A stretch of DNA of 64,000 nucleotides from Chryseobacterium viscerum (GCF_025949665.1 NZ_JAPDFT010000007.1:62001-126000), one strand, 5' to 3'. Shown: positions 49,519 to 58,917, counted from the first letter of the stretch. The notes: generated by a model from the letters alone, not told the origin. Numbers and translations: made by a program.

Positions 49519-50775
49519 ATGACGGAAAAACTACTTCAATATCTTTGGAACTATAAGGTTTTCAAAAATTTTGACTTCAAGGATATTGAAGGGAATTCCG
49601 TTGAGATCATCCATTTTGGAAAATGGAATACCAATGCCGGCCCCGATTTTCTGGATGCTAAAATCAAAATCAACCGCTTACTTCTCGCAGGAAATATAGA
49701 ACTGCATGTTCGTTCCTCAGACTGGATTTTCCACAATCATTCCCAGGATCCCAATTATCAGAATATCATTCTGCATGTTGTATTTCAGCATGACATAGAA
49801 ATTCAGGAACTTACCGGAAAGCATGTTCCAACTTTGGAGCTGAAATATCATATTGATGAAAATATCATACTGAAATATGAAAAACTCATTAATGAAAACG
49901 AATTTATTGCCTGTGAAAATATATTCAATCCGAAAAAAGTACCTGTAAATTTCCATGAAGAGAACATTCTGAAAAAACTGGACGAAAAATCTGAAGAACT
50001 TGAACAAAGTTTAATCCGGTATAAAAATAATTTTGAAGCCGTTTTATTTCACAGTTTTGCTTATTCATTCGGATTAAAAGTAAATGCTCATATTTTCCGG
50101 CAGATTGCTGAAAGTGTGGATTACAGCATCATTAATAAAATCCGGCAGAATCCTCTTCAGCACGAAGCTTTACTCTTCGGAATTTCGGGATGGCTAGAGA
50201 AGCCACAGGACGGACAGATGAAAATATGGAAAAGAGAATTTGATTTTATTAAAGCCAAATTTTCGATTTCAGATCTGAAATTTCATCCTAAGTTTTTAAG
50301 ATTAAGACCTCCAAACTTTCCTACCATCCGATTGTCCCAGTTAGCAGACCTTTACAAACATCAGAATCTATTCTCTAAGATTATGGAAGCAAGGAATGCA
50401 AATCAGCTATATAACATCTTCAGAGTTGTAAAAGCCTCTGAATACTGGGATTTTCATTTTAATTTCGGAAATATTTCAAAAGTACAGCCTAAAACACTGA
50501 GCAAGGATTTTATGGATCTTCTTATTCTAAATACTGTCCTTCCTCTAAAGTATACTTATCACAAATACCATCGCGAAGAAATTGCAGATGAAATTATTGA
50601 ACTATACAAAACTGTTTCAGCTGAAAAAAACACTGTCATTAAAAGCTGGGAAAAACTTGGCATGAACATTACCAATGCATTGGAAAGCCAAAGCATGATC
50701 TATCATCACAAAACCCATTGTGAAGTAAAAAACTGTTTAGCCTGTGGTATTGGATTTAACCTTTTAAAAGAATAG
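49519..50775 (+). CDS. DUF2851 family protein
   Basis: A 418-residue soluble protein. The family N-terminus YLWNYKVFKNFDF, GKWNTNAGPDFLDAKI and GNIELHVRSSDWIFHNH is clear, and the C-terminus carries a Cys-rich HCEVKNCLACGIG. GNIE-x-H-x5-DW resembles a metal- or nucleic acid-binding pattern, but no function is established. It starts 28 bases after bshA. Confidence 0.88.
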   Translation: MTEKLLQYLWNYKVFKNFDFKDIEGNSVEIIHFGKWNTNAGPDFLDAKIKINRLLLAGNIELHVRSSDWIFHNHSQDPNYQNIILHVVFQHDIEIQELTGKHVPTLELKYHIDENIILKYEKLINENEFIACENIFNPKKVPVNFHEENILKKLDEKSEELEQSLIRYKNNFEAVLFHSFAYSFGLKVNAHIFRQIAESVDYSIINKIRQNPLQHEALLFGISGWLEKPQDGQMKIWKREFDFIKAKFSISDLKFHPKFLRLRPPNFPTIRLSQLADLYKHQNLFSKIMEARNANQLYNIFRVVKASEYWDFHFNFGNISKVQPKTLSKDFMDLLILNTVLPLKYTYHKYHREEIADEIIELYKTVSAEKNTVIKSWEKLGMNITNALESQSMIYHHKTHCEVKNCLACGIGFNLLKE

Positions 50776-50833
50776 CTTTCTTTAATAGATATCATTACAC
50801 AAAAACCTTATCAAAAAAATTCCTTAACTTGCA

Positions 50834-50855
50834 GTATTGGATTTAAACTTTTAAA
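50834..50855 (+). repeat. echo of the DUF2851 gene 3' end
   Basis: These 22 bases match 50747-50768, at the end of the DUF2851 gene, at 21 of 22 positions (GTATTGGATTTAA then A/C then CTTTTAAA). The 13 bases before also agree in most positions. It looks like a decayed short tandem duplication of the gene end at a distance of 87 bases. Confidence 0.5.
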
Positions 50856-50868
50856 TAACAATCTGGAA

Positions 50869-51090
50869 ATGCTGAGTAATATCCGTCATAAAATGGAAAG
50901 AGAGTGGTTTGGTGTACTGACAAGAACGGGTGCCAAACTGGGGATTCCTGTATCTAAATTGAGAATTTTCTTCATTTACTCTACTTTTGCCACAGCAGGC
51001 TTTTTCTTTCTGATCTATTTAGGATTGGCATTCACGCTTTGGATTAAAGATATTTTCATCACCAGGAGACCAAGTGTCTTTGATTTATAA
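50869..51090 (+). CDS. PspC domain membrane protein
   Basis: A 73-residue protein with the PspC pattern of a helical N-terminus (FGVLTRTGAKLGIPVSKLRI) followed by one long hydrophobic helix (FFIYSTFATAGFFFLIYLGLAF). PspC proteins take part in envelope-stress responses elsewhere; no pspA or pspB is nearby. The following acetyltransferase gene begins 3 bases after the stop. Confidence 0.82.
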   Translation: MLSNIRHKMEREWFGVLTRTGAKLGIPVSKLRIFFIYSTFATAGFFFLIYLGLAFTLWIKDIFITRRPSVFDL

Positions 51091-51093
51091 ATT

Positions 51094-51606
51094 ATGAAAT
51101 TTTTACCGATCACATCTGCTGAGGATCATAGAATAAAGGAAATCTATGCTTCTTACACAACTACTTTTCCTGTAGACGAACAAAGAGACAAAGAACAGTT
51201 TGAGGGTTTATTTTCAAATCCGCATGTAAAATTTATGTCTGTCATTCATGAATCGGAAGCTATTGGCTACCTCATCTTGTGGGAGCTCAGCACTTTTGTT
51301 TTTGTAGAGCATTTTGAAGTATTTGAAGCATTCAGAAGTAAGAAACTGGGTTCTCATATCATCAATCACATTTCAGAAAACTATCCAGGTGTCATTTTAG
51401 AAATTGAACCTGCAGATTTGAGTGAAGATGCTGCAAGACGCTATTCTTTTTATCAGAGAAATAATTTCAGTCTAATTGATGATACTCATATTCAGCCAAG
51501 TTATGGAGAAGGGAAAAAGTCTTTGAATTTATGGTTGCTTGCTAACTACACTCCTGAAAATGTAGAAGAAGCCAAAAAAGAAATTTACGATATTATTTAT
51601 CATTAA
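51094..51606 (+). CDS. GNAT family N-acetyltransferase
   Basis: A 170-residue GNAT-fold protein. Strand 4 and the acetyl-CoA loop read FVEHFEVFEAFRSKKLGSHI, in which RSKKLGS replaces the usual R/QxxGxG/A. VILEIEPADL and RYSFYQRNNF (motif B) support the fold. Acceptor substrate unknown. Co-transcribed with the pspC-like gene and ended by a hairpin. Confidence 0.85.
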   Translation: MKFLPITSAEDHRIKEIYASYTTTFPVDEQRDKEQFEGLFSNPHVKFMSVIHESEAIGYLILWELSTFVFVEHFEVFEAFRSKKLGSHIINHISENYPGVILEIEPADLSEDAARRYSFYQRNNFSLIDDTHIQPSYGEGKKSLNLWLLANYTPENVEEAKKEIYDIIYH

Positions 51607-51612
51607 AAATAT

Positions 51613-51645
51613 AAAACGCCGGAATCTTTCTCCGGCGTTTTTCTT
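51613..51645 (+). terminator. terminator of the GNAT gene
   Basis: AAAACGCCGGA / TCCGGCGTTTT, perfect 11-base stem with a 7-base loop and T run. The A/T symmetry allows it to serve the converging gene at 51662 too. Confidence 0.88.
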
Positions 51646-51661
51646 TTATTGATATTTATAT

Positions 51662-52396
51662 TTAATTTACCTCGTACTCCAGTTTTATTGTGATGCTGGC
51701 TTCTTTTTCTTTGGAAGAGGTATTGAAAGTTCCTCCATAGGAATAATCTTCATTAGAGTTGGGCGCTGTAATCTGGATTACTCCCATTGTTGCTTTCTTT
51801 AGATTTCCCAAACTGCTCCCTGAATTTTCCGCAATTTTCTCAGCACGTTCTTTGGCATCTTTTGTTGCACTGGCAATCATTTCCTGCTTTACGGTAGCCA
51901 ATTTAGTATAAAAATAGGCTGGTGAAGAAGAGGTGAATTCAATTCCGCGATTGATAATTTCCGTAATATTTCTGGAAAGATTTTCTATTTTGCCGACTTC
52001 TTTACTTTCAATAGAGACTTTTTGGGTAAGGTTATAACCGGAGAATTCTCCCTGTACATAATTTCCGTTGGCATCATTATAACTTCTGAACTGTTTTTGG
52101 ATATCTACGGAAGAAAATACAATCTCCTTCTGCTGTATACCTTTTGAAAGAAGATAGTCATTGATTACTTTCCTGTCTGTTGCCAGCTCATCATAAGCCG
52201 ATTTCAGATCAGCATTATTTTTGGAAAAACTTCCGGACCAGGTGATCAGGTCTGATGTAAACTGTTTTGTACCAAGCCCTGTTACGGAAATAGTATTTTC
52301 AGATTTGTTTCTGTTTTTAATGGCATTTCCTAAAAATCCAAGCCCGATTATAAAACCTAACGCGGCAATAGCTACTGCAAATATATTTTTATTCAT
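51662..52396 (-). CDS. SIMPL domain (DUF541) protein
   Basis: A 244-residue protein with an N-terminal membrane anchor or signal (about 5-25, FAVAIAALGFIIGLGFLGNAI). The SIMPL domain has SVTGLGTKQFTSDLITWSGS, a central FSGYNLTQKVSIES strand and KERAEKIAENSGSSLGNL before a C-terminal strand. Family members are periplasmic oligomers of unclear function. Confidence 0.88.
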   Translation of the reverse strand: MNKNIFAVAIAALGFIIGLGFLGNAIKNRNKSENTISVTGLGTKQFTSDLITWSGSFSKNNADLKSAYDELATDRKVINDYLLSKGIQQKEIVFSSVDIQKQFRSYNDANGNYVQGEFSGYNLTQKVSIESKEVGKIENLSRNITEIINRGIEFTSSSPAYFYTKLATVKQEMIASATKDAKERAEKIAENSGSSLGNLKKATMGVIQITAPNSNEDYSYGGTFNTSSKEKEASITIKLEYEVN

Positions 52397-52479
52397 AAAA
52401 CTTGTGAATTGAGTTGTTGTTACGATAAAGATTGTATCAATTTCTATTCCACTATTTTAAGATTTTCTTAACATTTGAA

Positions 52480-53292
52480 CTACTTTTCATTCTCTTTCAG
52501 TCTTTCTATAAAAAGAGGTGCCGTTTCTTCTAACCTCAGCATTACGCCAGAAAGATTTTTTGCTTTTACATAGGTTCGTACCTGAGGCTTTGCTAAAAAT
52601 GAAAACTGAATAAATTCTGAAATTCTGTCAGCAGGAATTCCGGCTTTTACAAAGTAATCATCATCTATCCTGTCCCGAATCCAGGCAATGTGCTCCTGGA
52701 GGTCATCATATCTATATTGTCTTTTCTGCCTTCTGGCTTTGCCGCTTATCAGATCATATACTCCCTGAACATTCAGGTTTCCTAAGAGTATGGGCAAAAG
52801 AACACTTTTCACTTCTGCAGGCTTCTCTCTCATTTTTCCAACCGGCTGCGGAAGTCCTACAGCATCTCTCACCTGTTCTCCTTTATCTACTTTTGCCACA
52901 ATCCGGGAATCTACTCCCAAATCTCCGGTAAGCTTTTTTACGATCTTTACTTCTCCTACATCTCTCGGAATCTGATAAAGTGTAATGAATAAGGGAGGAT
53001 TAATACCATTAATAAGAACTTTTCTGGATGTTCTGTTGAAATCTTCTTTTACAAATCTCAGTTCATCATTGGGATTGGCTTCTATAGAAAACACACCTTC
53101 TGAATCAGAATATATTTTTTTGTCGGAAGACATGTTAATAACAATTACTTTACTCAAGTTTTCCCCATTATCATCCACTACTCGCCCGGTTACTGTCTGC
53201 TGAGAAAAAATAAAAGTACTGCACAGAAGCATAAGGAAAAGAAGAAATTTTCTCTGCCCCAATGTTTCTATATTTTTAATGAAATAATTCAA
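52480..53292 (-). CDS. secreted CarboxypepD_reg-like protein, tandem paralogue 3
   Basis: A 270-residue exported protein; the signal helix KFLLFLMLLCSTFIFSQ is preceded by an unusually long polar start. A carboxypeptidase regulatory-like beta domain follows (about 30-110; TVTGRVVDDNGENLSKVIVI), then the shared segment GEVKIVKKLTGDLGVDSR and a helical C-terminus. Third of three paralogues in one operon. No enzyme motif. Confidence 0.82.
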   Translation of the reverse strand: MNYFIKNIETLGQRKFLLFLMLLCSTFIFSQQTVTGRVVDDNGENLSKVIVINMSSDKKIYSDSEGVFSIEANPNDELRFVKEDFNRTSRKVLINGINPPLFITLYQIPRDVGEVKIVKKLTGDLGVDSRIVAKVDKGEQVRDAVGLPQPVGKMREKPAEVKSVLLPILLGNLNVQGVYDLISGKARRQKRQYRYDDLQEHIAWIRDRIDDDYFVKAGIPADRISEFIQFSFLAKPQVRTYVKAKNLSGVMLRLEETAPLFIERLKENEK

Positions 53293-53304
53293 TTTTTATT
53301 AAAG

Positions 53305-54123
53305 TTATTCTTTAGTTCCTTCCAGTTTATTTGTTTTACTGTACTCTCCAAAGGCGATTTTAAGTTCATATTCTACCACACTTATCTGAAAATCCTTTCT
53401 GTATCTTTTTGCCAGTGAACGTGTTTTTTCCGCATAAAGAAGAAAAGCATCAATCTGTTCTTCATCCATTCCGTATTTTTTCAGAAAACTCAGATTGACC
53501 TGATTTTTTACTCTCTTAAGGAAATCCTGGGTTTCATTGTAATTCGCTTTGGTAATTTTGGGTTTTGTTGCTTTCTTTACCAAGCCTGATACAGCATTAA
53601 ATACGCCAAACAGGTTTACCTGCCCCGCATTGTAATCATGTCCTGTAAAAGTTTTTGAAATTGTATTAGTGGGCAAAGGCTGATTAAGCGGACTTTTCAT
53701 ATACTCCTCCATATCTGATTTCAAAGACTGAAGCTTTCTGGATTCATTCAAGTGCTGATTATCTTTCGCAAGATTTCCTGTAGGTCTATATTTTATCTTT
53801 ACCTCAGGGATCTGAATCTCCATTTTTTTCAGAATGATATTCAGCGCAGAGTTGAAATCTTCTCCAGTAACCTTTTTATCAACCCGGTAGTATCCTTCCT
53901 TTACAAATCTGATCTCATCATTCTCTTTTGCTTCCATTTCAAATTTCCCGGACATATCACTTAACATGCTTTTGCCTTCCGAAATATTGACGATGAGTAC
54001 AGGAGACAAATCAAGTTCTTCCCCTGTGATCACTTTTCCTGATATTTTTTGCTGTGCCCACAATTCCGAAGTGATACAAAACAGCACAAGAAATAAAACC
54101 TTTCCAATATATCTTATTTCCAT
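53305..54123 (-). CDS. secreted CarboxypepD_reg-like protein, tandem paralogue 2
   Basis: A 272-residue exported protein (signal to about residue 23, CITSELWAQ). The CarboxypepD_reg-like domain reads KISGKVITGEELDLSPVLIV and ends near IILKKMEIQIPEVKIKYRPTGNL; the helical C-terminus contains KYGMDEEQIDAFLLYAEKTR. Its ATG directly follows the stop of the upstream paralogue without a gap; the next gene lies 12 bases downstream. Confidence 0.82.
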   Translation of the reverse strand: MEIRYIGKVLFLVLFCITSELWAQQKISGKVITGEELDLSPVLIVNISEGKSMLSDMSGKFEMEAKENDEIRFVKEGYYRVDKKVTGEDFNSALNIILKKMEIQIPEVKIKYRPTGNLAKDNQHLNESRKLQSLKSDMEEYMKSPLNQPLPTNTISKTFTGHDYNAGQVNLFGVFNAVSGLVKKATKPKITKANYNETQDFLKRVKNQVNLSFLKKYGMDEEQIDAFLLYAEKTRSLAKRYRKDFQISVVEYELKIAFGEYSKTNKLEGTKE

Positions 54124-54891
54124 CTATCTTTGAGTTTGTGGGGCACGGTAGGATGAAATTCTTGTCAGAACAAAACTTTGGAACCTATTCAGATCTGCAT
54201 CACTGCAGAAGCCGTACTTCAGTATTTTTTTTCTCTCAAAACCACCAGCAAAAACATAGTAAATAAAATGGTCTATCAGAGGTTTTTCTATCTTAAGATT
54301 GGTAAAATAATCATCTCCAAGACTTGCTCTGATATATTGCATCAGATCTACATCATCCCATTTGTCTTTCACTTTTCCTATAGAGAACCCCTGCCCTTTT
54401 GGCTGTACAAATTCTCCGGGCTTGGCTGCCAATATTCTTGGATCAGATTTTTGAGCGATATAACGATCTATATCTTTAATCAGTTTTTCTACCTTTTTAG
54501 GTTTGTTATAGAGTTTTGAATCTATTTTCAGGTTTCCGGTAAGTCCCTGCTTCACTTCCACTTCAGGAATCTGAATGGTTTGGCGAACAAGGCTTATATT
54601 CATAGGAGACTGTACATTTTCCTGAGAAACTTTTCTCACCAGCCGTTCATACCCTGCTTTTATAAAACGTAATTCGTCCCCCTGTCTTCCGGAAATCATA
54701 AAATGACCATCTATGTTTGAAACCACCATTTCATCAGTCCGGATGTTGATTACATTCACATCCTGCATTTCAGCACCGTCTTCAGAAGTAATCCTTCCGA
54801 ATATATAATTTTGGGCATGGGTATGGATAAAAAAAATAAAGGATAAAAAAAAGAATAGTTTGAGTTTCACTGGCTGTTTTTTATAAAGCAA
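54124..54891 (-). CDS. secreted CarboxypepD_reg-like protein, tandem paralogue 1
   Basis: A 255-residue exported protein (signal to about residue 26, FFIHTHAQN). The beta domain reads IFGRITSEDGAEMQDVNVIN, then IQIPEVEVKQGLTGNLKIDS, shared with both paralogues, and a helical C-terminus with PLIDHFIYYVFAGG. It is the first gene of the three-gene operon. Upstream, TTAA motifs recur at 10-base steps (54924-54948). Confidence 0.82.
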   Translation of the reverse strand: MLYKKQPVKLKLFFFLSFIFFIHTHAQNYIFGRITSEDGAEMQDVNVINIRTDEMVVSNIDGHFMISGRQGDELRFIKAGYERLVRKVSQENVQSPMNISLVRQTIQIPEVEVKQGLTGNLKIDSKLYNKPKKVEKLIKDIDRYIAQKSDPRILAAKPGEFVQPKGQGFSIGKVKDKWDDVDLMQYIRASLGDDYFTNLKIEKPLIDHFIYYVFAGGFERKKILKYGFCSDADLNRFQSFVLTRISSYRAPQTQR

Positions 54892-55052
54892 AGCTAAAAT
54901 TATTTTTAATGTATACCATAAGTTTAACCACAGTTAACGCGTTTTAATATTTCTTTTTGATTTTTGCCTTCCAAACTGTTAAATAGCCCGATTAAATTGT
55001 TAAAGTTTCTTTTAAATTTTAGCTAACTTGCAGTCTCAATTCTCTTTTTACA

Positions 55053-58000
55053 ATGCAAAATTCTTACACAGTCATCAATGCTTCTGCCGGATCCGGGAAA
55101 ACATATGCCCTGGTACAAAGGCTTCTGATGATCTGTCTCCGCTATCCTAATCAACAGCAGTCGATCAGGAATATTCTCGCTCTGACTTTTACCAATAAGG
55201 CAGCGAACGAGATGAAGGAAAGAATTTTATCATGGTTGGGAAATTTCTCTGCTAAAGACTATGCAGAGAATACAGATCTGAAAAATATCCAGAAAGCTTT
55301 TGAAGAACAAGGGCTAAAAATTACAATTGATGAACTTCATCACCGTTCTAAGAAGCTGCTGGATTATGTTCTCCACAATTATTCCACATTGAATATCGGA
55401 ACCATTGACCGTTTTAATTCAAGGCTTGTAAGAAGCTTTTCTTATGAATTGGGACTGGCTAAAAATTTTAATCTTGAAATTGAAGCTGAGCCCTTTTTGA
55501 TAGAAGCGGTGGATAAAATGCTGGACCAGATCGGGGAAAATGAAACGATCTCCAATTCTTTCATGGATTATGTAGATTATAGTCTTGAGAACAACGAAAG
55601 GATTAATCTAAATAAAAACCTTTATGATTCGGCAAAAGAATTTGTAAAGGATATTCACTATGAGCATCTGAAAAGCAATAAGAGTTTTGACGATGCGAAT
55701 TATGAGAATATAAAAAATACACTTCGTAAAGAAATTGTTTTCAATAAAAAACAGTCTGCAGAACTTGCGGCCAGTTCTATTGAATTATTCAAATCCAGAA
55801 ATATTGACATCGAAGATTTTGCCCAGGGCAAAAACGGAATCGGGGGTTTCTTTACGAAGGTCATAGATTTTTACCAACAGAAAAGAACCGGTTTTCCTTT
55901 CCCTACCACTCAGGAAGAGTCTGTCATCAACAATTACAGAAAAGGAGCATCTTCCAAGTCAAAGCATAAAGAGTCTGAAATTTTTGAGATTCTTGAGCAG
56001 CTTCTTGATAACAGAATGAAACTCATCCTTCTGTACATTGAGACTCAAAAGAAAGAGAAAGTTTTGTCTGCTCTTCTACCCTTAAAGGTAAATAAGGATA
56101 TTCAGGATGAGCTTCAAAAAATTGAGGAGGAAAATGATCTTGTTCTTCTTTCTAAATTTAATATTCTGATCAATGAAAATCTTAAGAATGAGCCTTCTGC
56201 TTTTATTTATGAAAAGGTAGGATCACAATTTCAGCATTATTTCTTTGATGAGTTTCAGGATACATCAGAACTGCAGTGGCAGAATTTTGTTCCGCTGAGG
56301 GATCATAGTGTTTCTACGGAAAATACTTCATTTACATTGGTAGGCGATCCCAAGCAGAGTATTTACAGATTCCGTGGTGGAGAGAGTAAACTGATGCTGG
56401 ATATTATCAACAAAAAAGAATTTTCACCGAAGGAAGCTGATCTTCTTGTATTAAAGGACAACTGGAGAAGTGCCAGAAATATTGTACAGTTCAACAATGA
56501 GCTGTACCGTTTCCATTCTGAAGGGCTTTTGGAAGAGCATAAGAACATTTTCGGGGAAGATGCTGAACAAAGTCCAAAATCAAAGTTTGATGGACGGGTA
56601 AAGGTGAACCTGATTGACAATCTTACCAATGAAGAGTTTTATAATGATACTTCAGAAAGAATGCGGAAAGACATCCAGGAATGTCTGGATAATGGTTTTA
56701 AATTTTCTGATATCACTATTCTCTGCCGTGGAAATTTTGATATTTTCAGCTACTCTCAAAAACTGGGAAGTTTAAAAGTTAAATACCGCGGTGAGGAAAC
56801 GAATATTAAAACAATTTCTGATAAAGGTCTTACACTGGAACTTTCCAATACCTTAAAGGCTGTTATTGAATTTCTGCGATGGGAACTTAATCCTAAGAAC
56901 AAGCATTGTCTGATTATGATGATGTATCATCTGAATACACTGGGAAAAATTCAAATGCCGGATTTTACTTTAAACATGAAAGAAATTCTGGATATTGAAA
57001 GCCATGAAGAGATTCTTCAATATATTCAGGAGAAATATTCACTACAGCTTAGGCAGGATAATTTCCCGAGGTTTAATCTGTATAATTTCATAGAATATTA
57101 CATCAACGAATTTTCTGTTGAAAACAAAGAGACGGACTTTTTACTGAACTTCCTGGAAATGCTTTTTAACTTCACTCAGAACGCGGGCGCCAGTACGAAA
57201 GAGTTTTTGAAATATTGGGATGAAGAAGCATCTTCTTATACCATTCAGGCTTCAGAAAATATTGATGCAATCCAGATCATGACTATTCACAAGTCCAAAG
57301 GGCTGGAGTTCCCTATTGTATTCATTCCTATGATTAATAAAAACCGGGATAATGAATTTACCAACTGGTTTGATACGAATGAGAATGAAGCTTTAAAATC
57401 AGTCAATATCAATCAGTTTAATAAGAATCTGGAAGTTTATGATGAGGAAATTTTGTTTTTCAACACTAAAAACTCTTATAAAAATATGATTGACAGGCTT
57501 TGCCTGCAATATGTGGCTACAACAAGACCTGTTGAGCAGCTGTTTTTCTATCTTCAGAAAGCGAATAAGACCTCTAATAATCTTGAGCTTCTTGAATTCC
57601 TTCAAACAAAAAACCCGGAACAGGCTGATGAGTTTGATGTATATGAAGTGAATCCTGAAATGCTGAAAAAGTACTCGAAAGATAAAAGTTCATCTTTTAA
57701 AACACAGAATATCCAGAATCTGAAGAATGTCAATGAAAAAAGTACTTCTATCAAGATTGCAACTCCTTCTAAAAACTATCAGGTACGAAATGAAAAGGTG
57801 AGAATCGGACTTTTTGTACATGAGCTTTTATCGAAGATCAATACTGAAAAAGATATCAGAAAGGTATTGGAAGGATATGCTCTGGAAGGTCAGATCACTT
57901 TGGATGAAAAGAATGAAATACAGCTCACTTTAGAGGAGATTGTAAAAACTTATGCGGAATTTTTTGATGAAAAATGGGAAGTCATCAATGAGAAAGATAT

Positions 58001-58193
58001 TATGATTTCTGAAAACGGGGAAAGTCATATCTTCAGGCCTGACCGTATTTTGAAAGGTGAGGAAGGATATATTATTGTTGATTTTAAGACTGGTGAGCAG
58101 AAAACCAAAGATGAGGCACAGGTAGAAGGTTATAAAAATATTCTTGAGCGTCTTGGTAAAAAAGTTCTGAAAACTCAGATTATTTATCTGTAG
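55053..58193 (+). CDS. RecB/AddA-like UvrD-type helicase-nuclease
   Basis: A 1046-residue DNA repair enzyme. The SF1 helicase motifs are Walker A ASAGSGKTY (residues 10-18), ILALTFTNKAANEM, Walker B FFDEFQDT near 396, and GDPKQSIYRFRGGE, IMTIHKSKGLEFP and YVATTRP. A C-terminal PD-(D/E)XK nuclease (about 940-1046) has RPDRI followed by YIIVDFKTG. This is the build of the AddA/RecB subunit that resects double-strand breaks. No AddB or RecC partner gene lies in the window. Confidence 0.92.
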   Translation: MQNSYTVINASAGSGKTYALVQRLLMICLRYPNQQQSIRNILALTFTNKAANEMKERILSWLGNFSAKDYAENTDLKNIQKAFEEQGLKITIDELHHRSKKLLDYVLHNYSTLNIGTIDRFNSRLVRSFSYELGLAKNFNLEIEAEPFLIEAVDKMLDQIGENETISNSFMDYVDYSLENNERINLNKNLYDSAKEFVKDIHYEHLKSNKSFDDANYENIKNTLRKEIVFNKKQSAELAASSIELFKSRNIDIEDFAQGKNGIGGFFTKVIDFYQQKRTGFPFPTTQEESVINNYRKGASSKSKHKESEIFEILEQLLDNRMKLILLYIETQKKEKVLSALLPLKVNKDIQDELQKIEEENDLVLLSKFNILINENLKNEPSAFIYEKVGSQFQHYFFDEFQDTSELQWQNFVPLRDHSVSTENTSFTLVGDPKQSIYRFRGGESKLMLDIINKKEFSPKEADLLVLKDNWRSARNIVQFNNELYRFHSEGLLEEHKNIFGEDAEQSPKSKFDGRVKVNLIDNLTNEEFYNDTSERMRKDIQECLDNGFKFSDITILCRGNFDIFSYSQKLGSLKVKYRGEETNIKTISDKGLTLELSNTLKAVIEFLRWELNPKNKHCLIMMMYHLNTLGKIQMPDFTLNMKEILDIESHEEILQYIQEKYSLQLRQDNFPRFNLYNFIEYYINEFSVENKETDFLLNFLEMLFNFTQNAGASTKEFLKYWDEEASSYTIQASENIDAIQIMTIHKSKGLEFPIVFIPMINKNRDNEFTNWFDTNENEALKSVNINQFNKNLEVYDEEILFFNTKNSYKNMIDRLCLQYVATTRPVEQLFFYLQKANKTSNNLELLEFLQTKNPEQADEFDVYEVNPEMLKKYSKDKSSSFKTQNIQNLKNVNEKSTSIKIATPSKNYQVRNEKVRIGLFVHELLSKINTEKDIRKVLEGYALEGQITLDEKNEIQLTLEEIVKTYAEFFDEKWEVINEKDIMISENGESHIFRPDRILKGEEGYIIVDFKTGEQKTKDEAQVEGYKNILERLGKKVLKTQIIYL

Positions 58194-58233
58194 ATTTTCC
58201 AATCCGACCTTAATAGATTTTCAGATAAAAATA

Positions 58234-58259
58234 AAAACCGCTATTTGGATAGCGGTTTT
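58234..58259. terminator. bidirectional terminator between helicase and ferritin genes
   Basis: AAAACCGCTAT / ATAGCGGTTTT, perfect 11-base stem with loop TTGG, between converging genes. Confidence 0.9.
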
Positions 58260-58280
58260 ATATTTTAAGAAGTTTAAGTC

Positions 58281-58790
58281 TTAGGCTGTTGTAGCAGGAA
58301 CAAATACTCTCTGAGACAATTCCTGGTCAAAAAGGTATAGAGCTGATGGATTATCACATACCATTTTGATTTTCGTTACGTACTGAGAAGCGCTTGCTTC
58401 TTCTTCTACCTGTTCGTTAATAAACCACTGCAGGAATGACGTTGTTGCAAAATCTCCTTCATCGTTTGCATTTTTTACAATATTGAAAATACTTTTAGTT
58501 ACTATTTTCTCATGTGCCAATGCTTTCTCAAAAATATCTGTTGCATTTTCGAACTCATGTGGAGGTTTTGGAATTTCTCCGATGATTATTTCCCCGCCTA
58601 CATCATTCAAATAATCAAACATTTTATCTGCATGCATCAATTCTTCTTTGCTCTGCACTCTGAAATAATTGGCAATTCCATCCAGATCTTTTCCGGAAAA
58701 CCATGCAGACATTGAAAGATAATATTGAGCGGCGTATTGTTCGTGGGCAATTTGTTCGTTAATTAATTTTGCAATTTTTTCGCTAACCAT
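58281..58790 (-). CDS. ferritin (FtnA-like)
   Basis: Iron-storage protein of 169 residues from MVSEKIAKLINEQIAHEQYA. The frame opens at 58838, but that extension overlaps the promoter. Ferroxidase ligands are visible: the Glu of AHEQYAAQYY, the Glu and His of SKEELMHADKMF, and the Glu/Gln of NEQVEEEASA. DLDGIANYFRVQSKEE is typical of bacterial non-haem ferritins. The cage stores Fe(III) oxide in the cytoplasm. Confidence 0.94.
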   Translation of the reverse strand: MVSEKIAKLINEQIAHEQYAAQYYLSMSAWFSGKDLDGIANYFRVQSKEELMHADKMFDYLNDVGGEIIIGEIPKPPHEFENATDIFEKALAHEKIVTKSIFNIVKNANDEGDFATTSFLQWFINEQVEEEASASQYVTKIKMVCDNPSALYLFDQELSQRVFVPATTA

Positions 58791-58808
58791 AAGTATTAAA
58801 TTTATAGT

Positions 58809-58838
58809 CAAAAATAGGGAATAAAAGCCCGAAATCAA
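58809..58838 (-). promoter_or_regulatory. ferritin promoter
   Basis: On the minus strand TTG (58838-58836), a 19-base spacer and TATTTTTG (58816-58809) give a full match to the Bacteroidetes consensus. Predicted leader about 15 bases before the ATG at 58790. Confidence 0.65.
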
Positions 58839-58863
58839 AAGTTTTAAATAAAATTAATACAAA

Positions 58864-58887
58864 AAGGATGGAAAAACATCCATCCTT
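58864..58887 (-). terminator. terminator of the gene at 58918
   Basis: AAGGATGG / CCATCCTT, 8-base stem followed by TTTTTG on the minus strand. Confidence 0.75.
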
Positions 58888-58917
58888 AACACATTAAAAA
58901 ACTAAAATTACAAGCTG

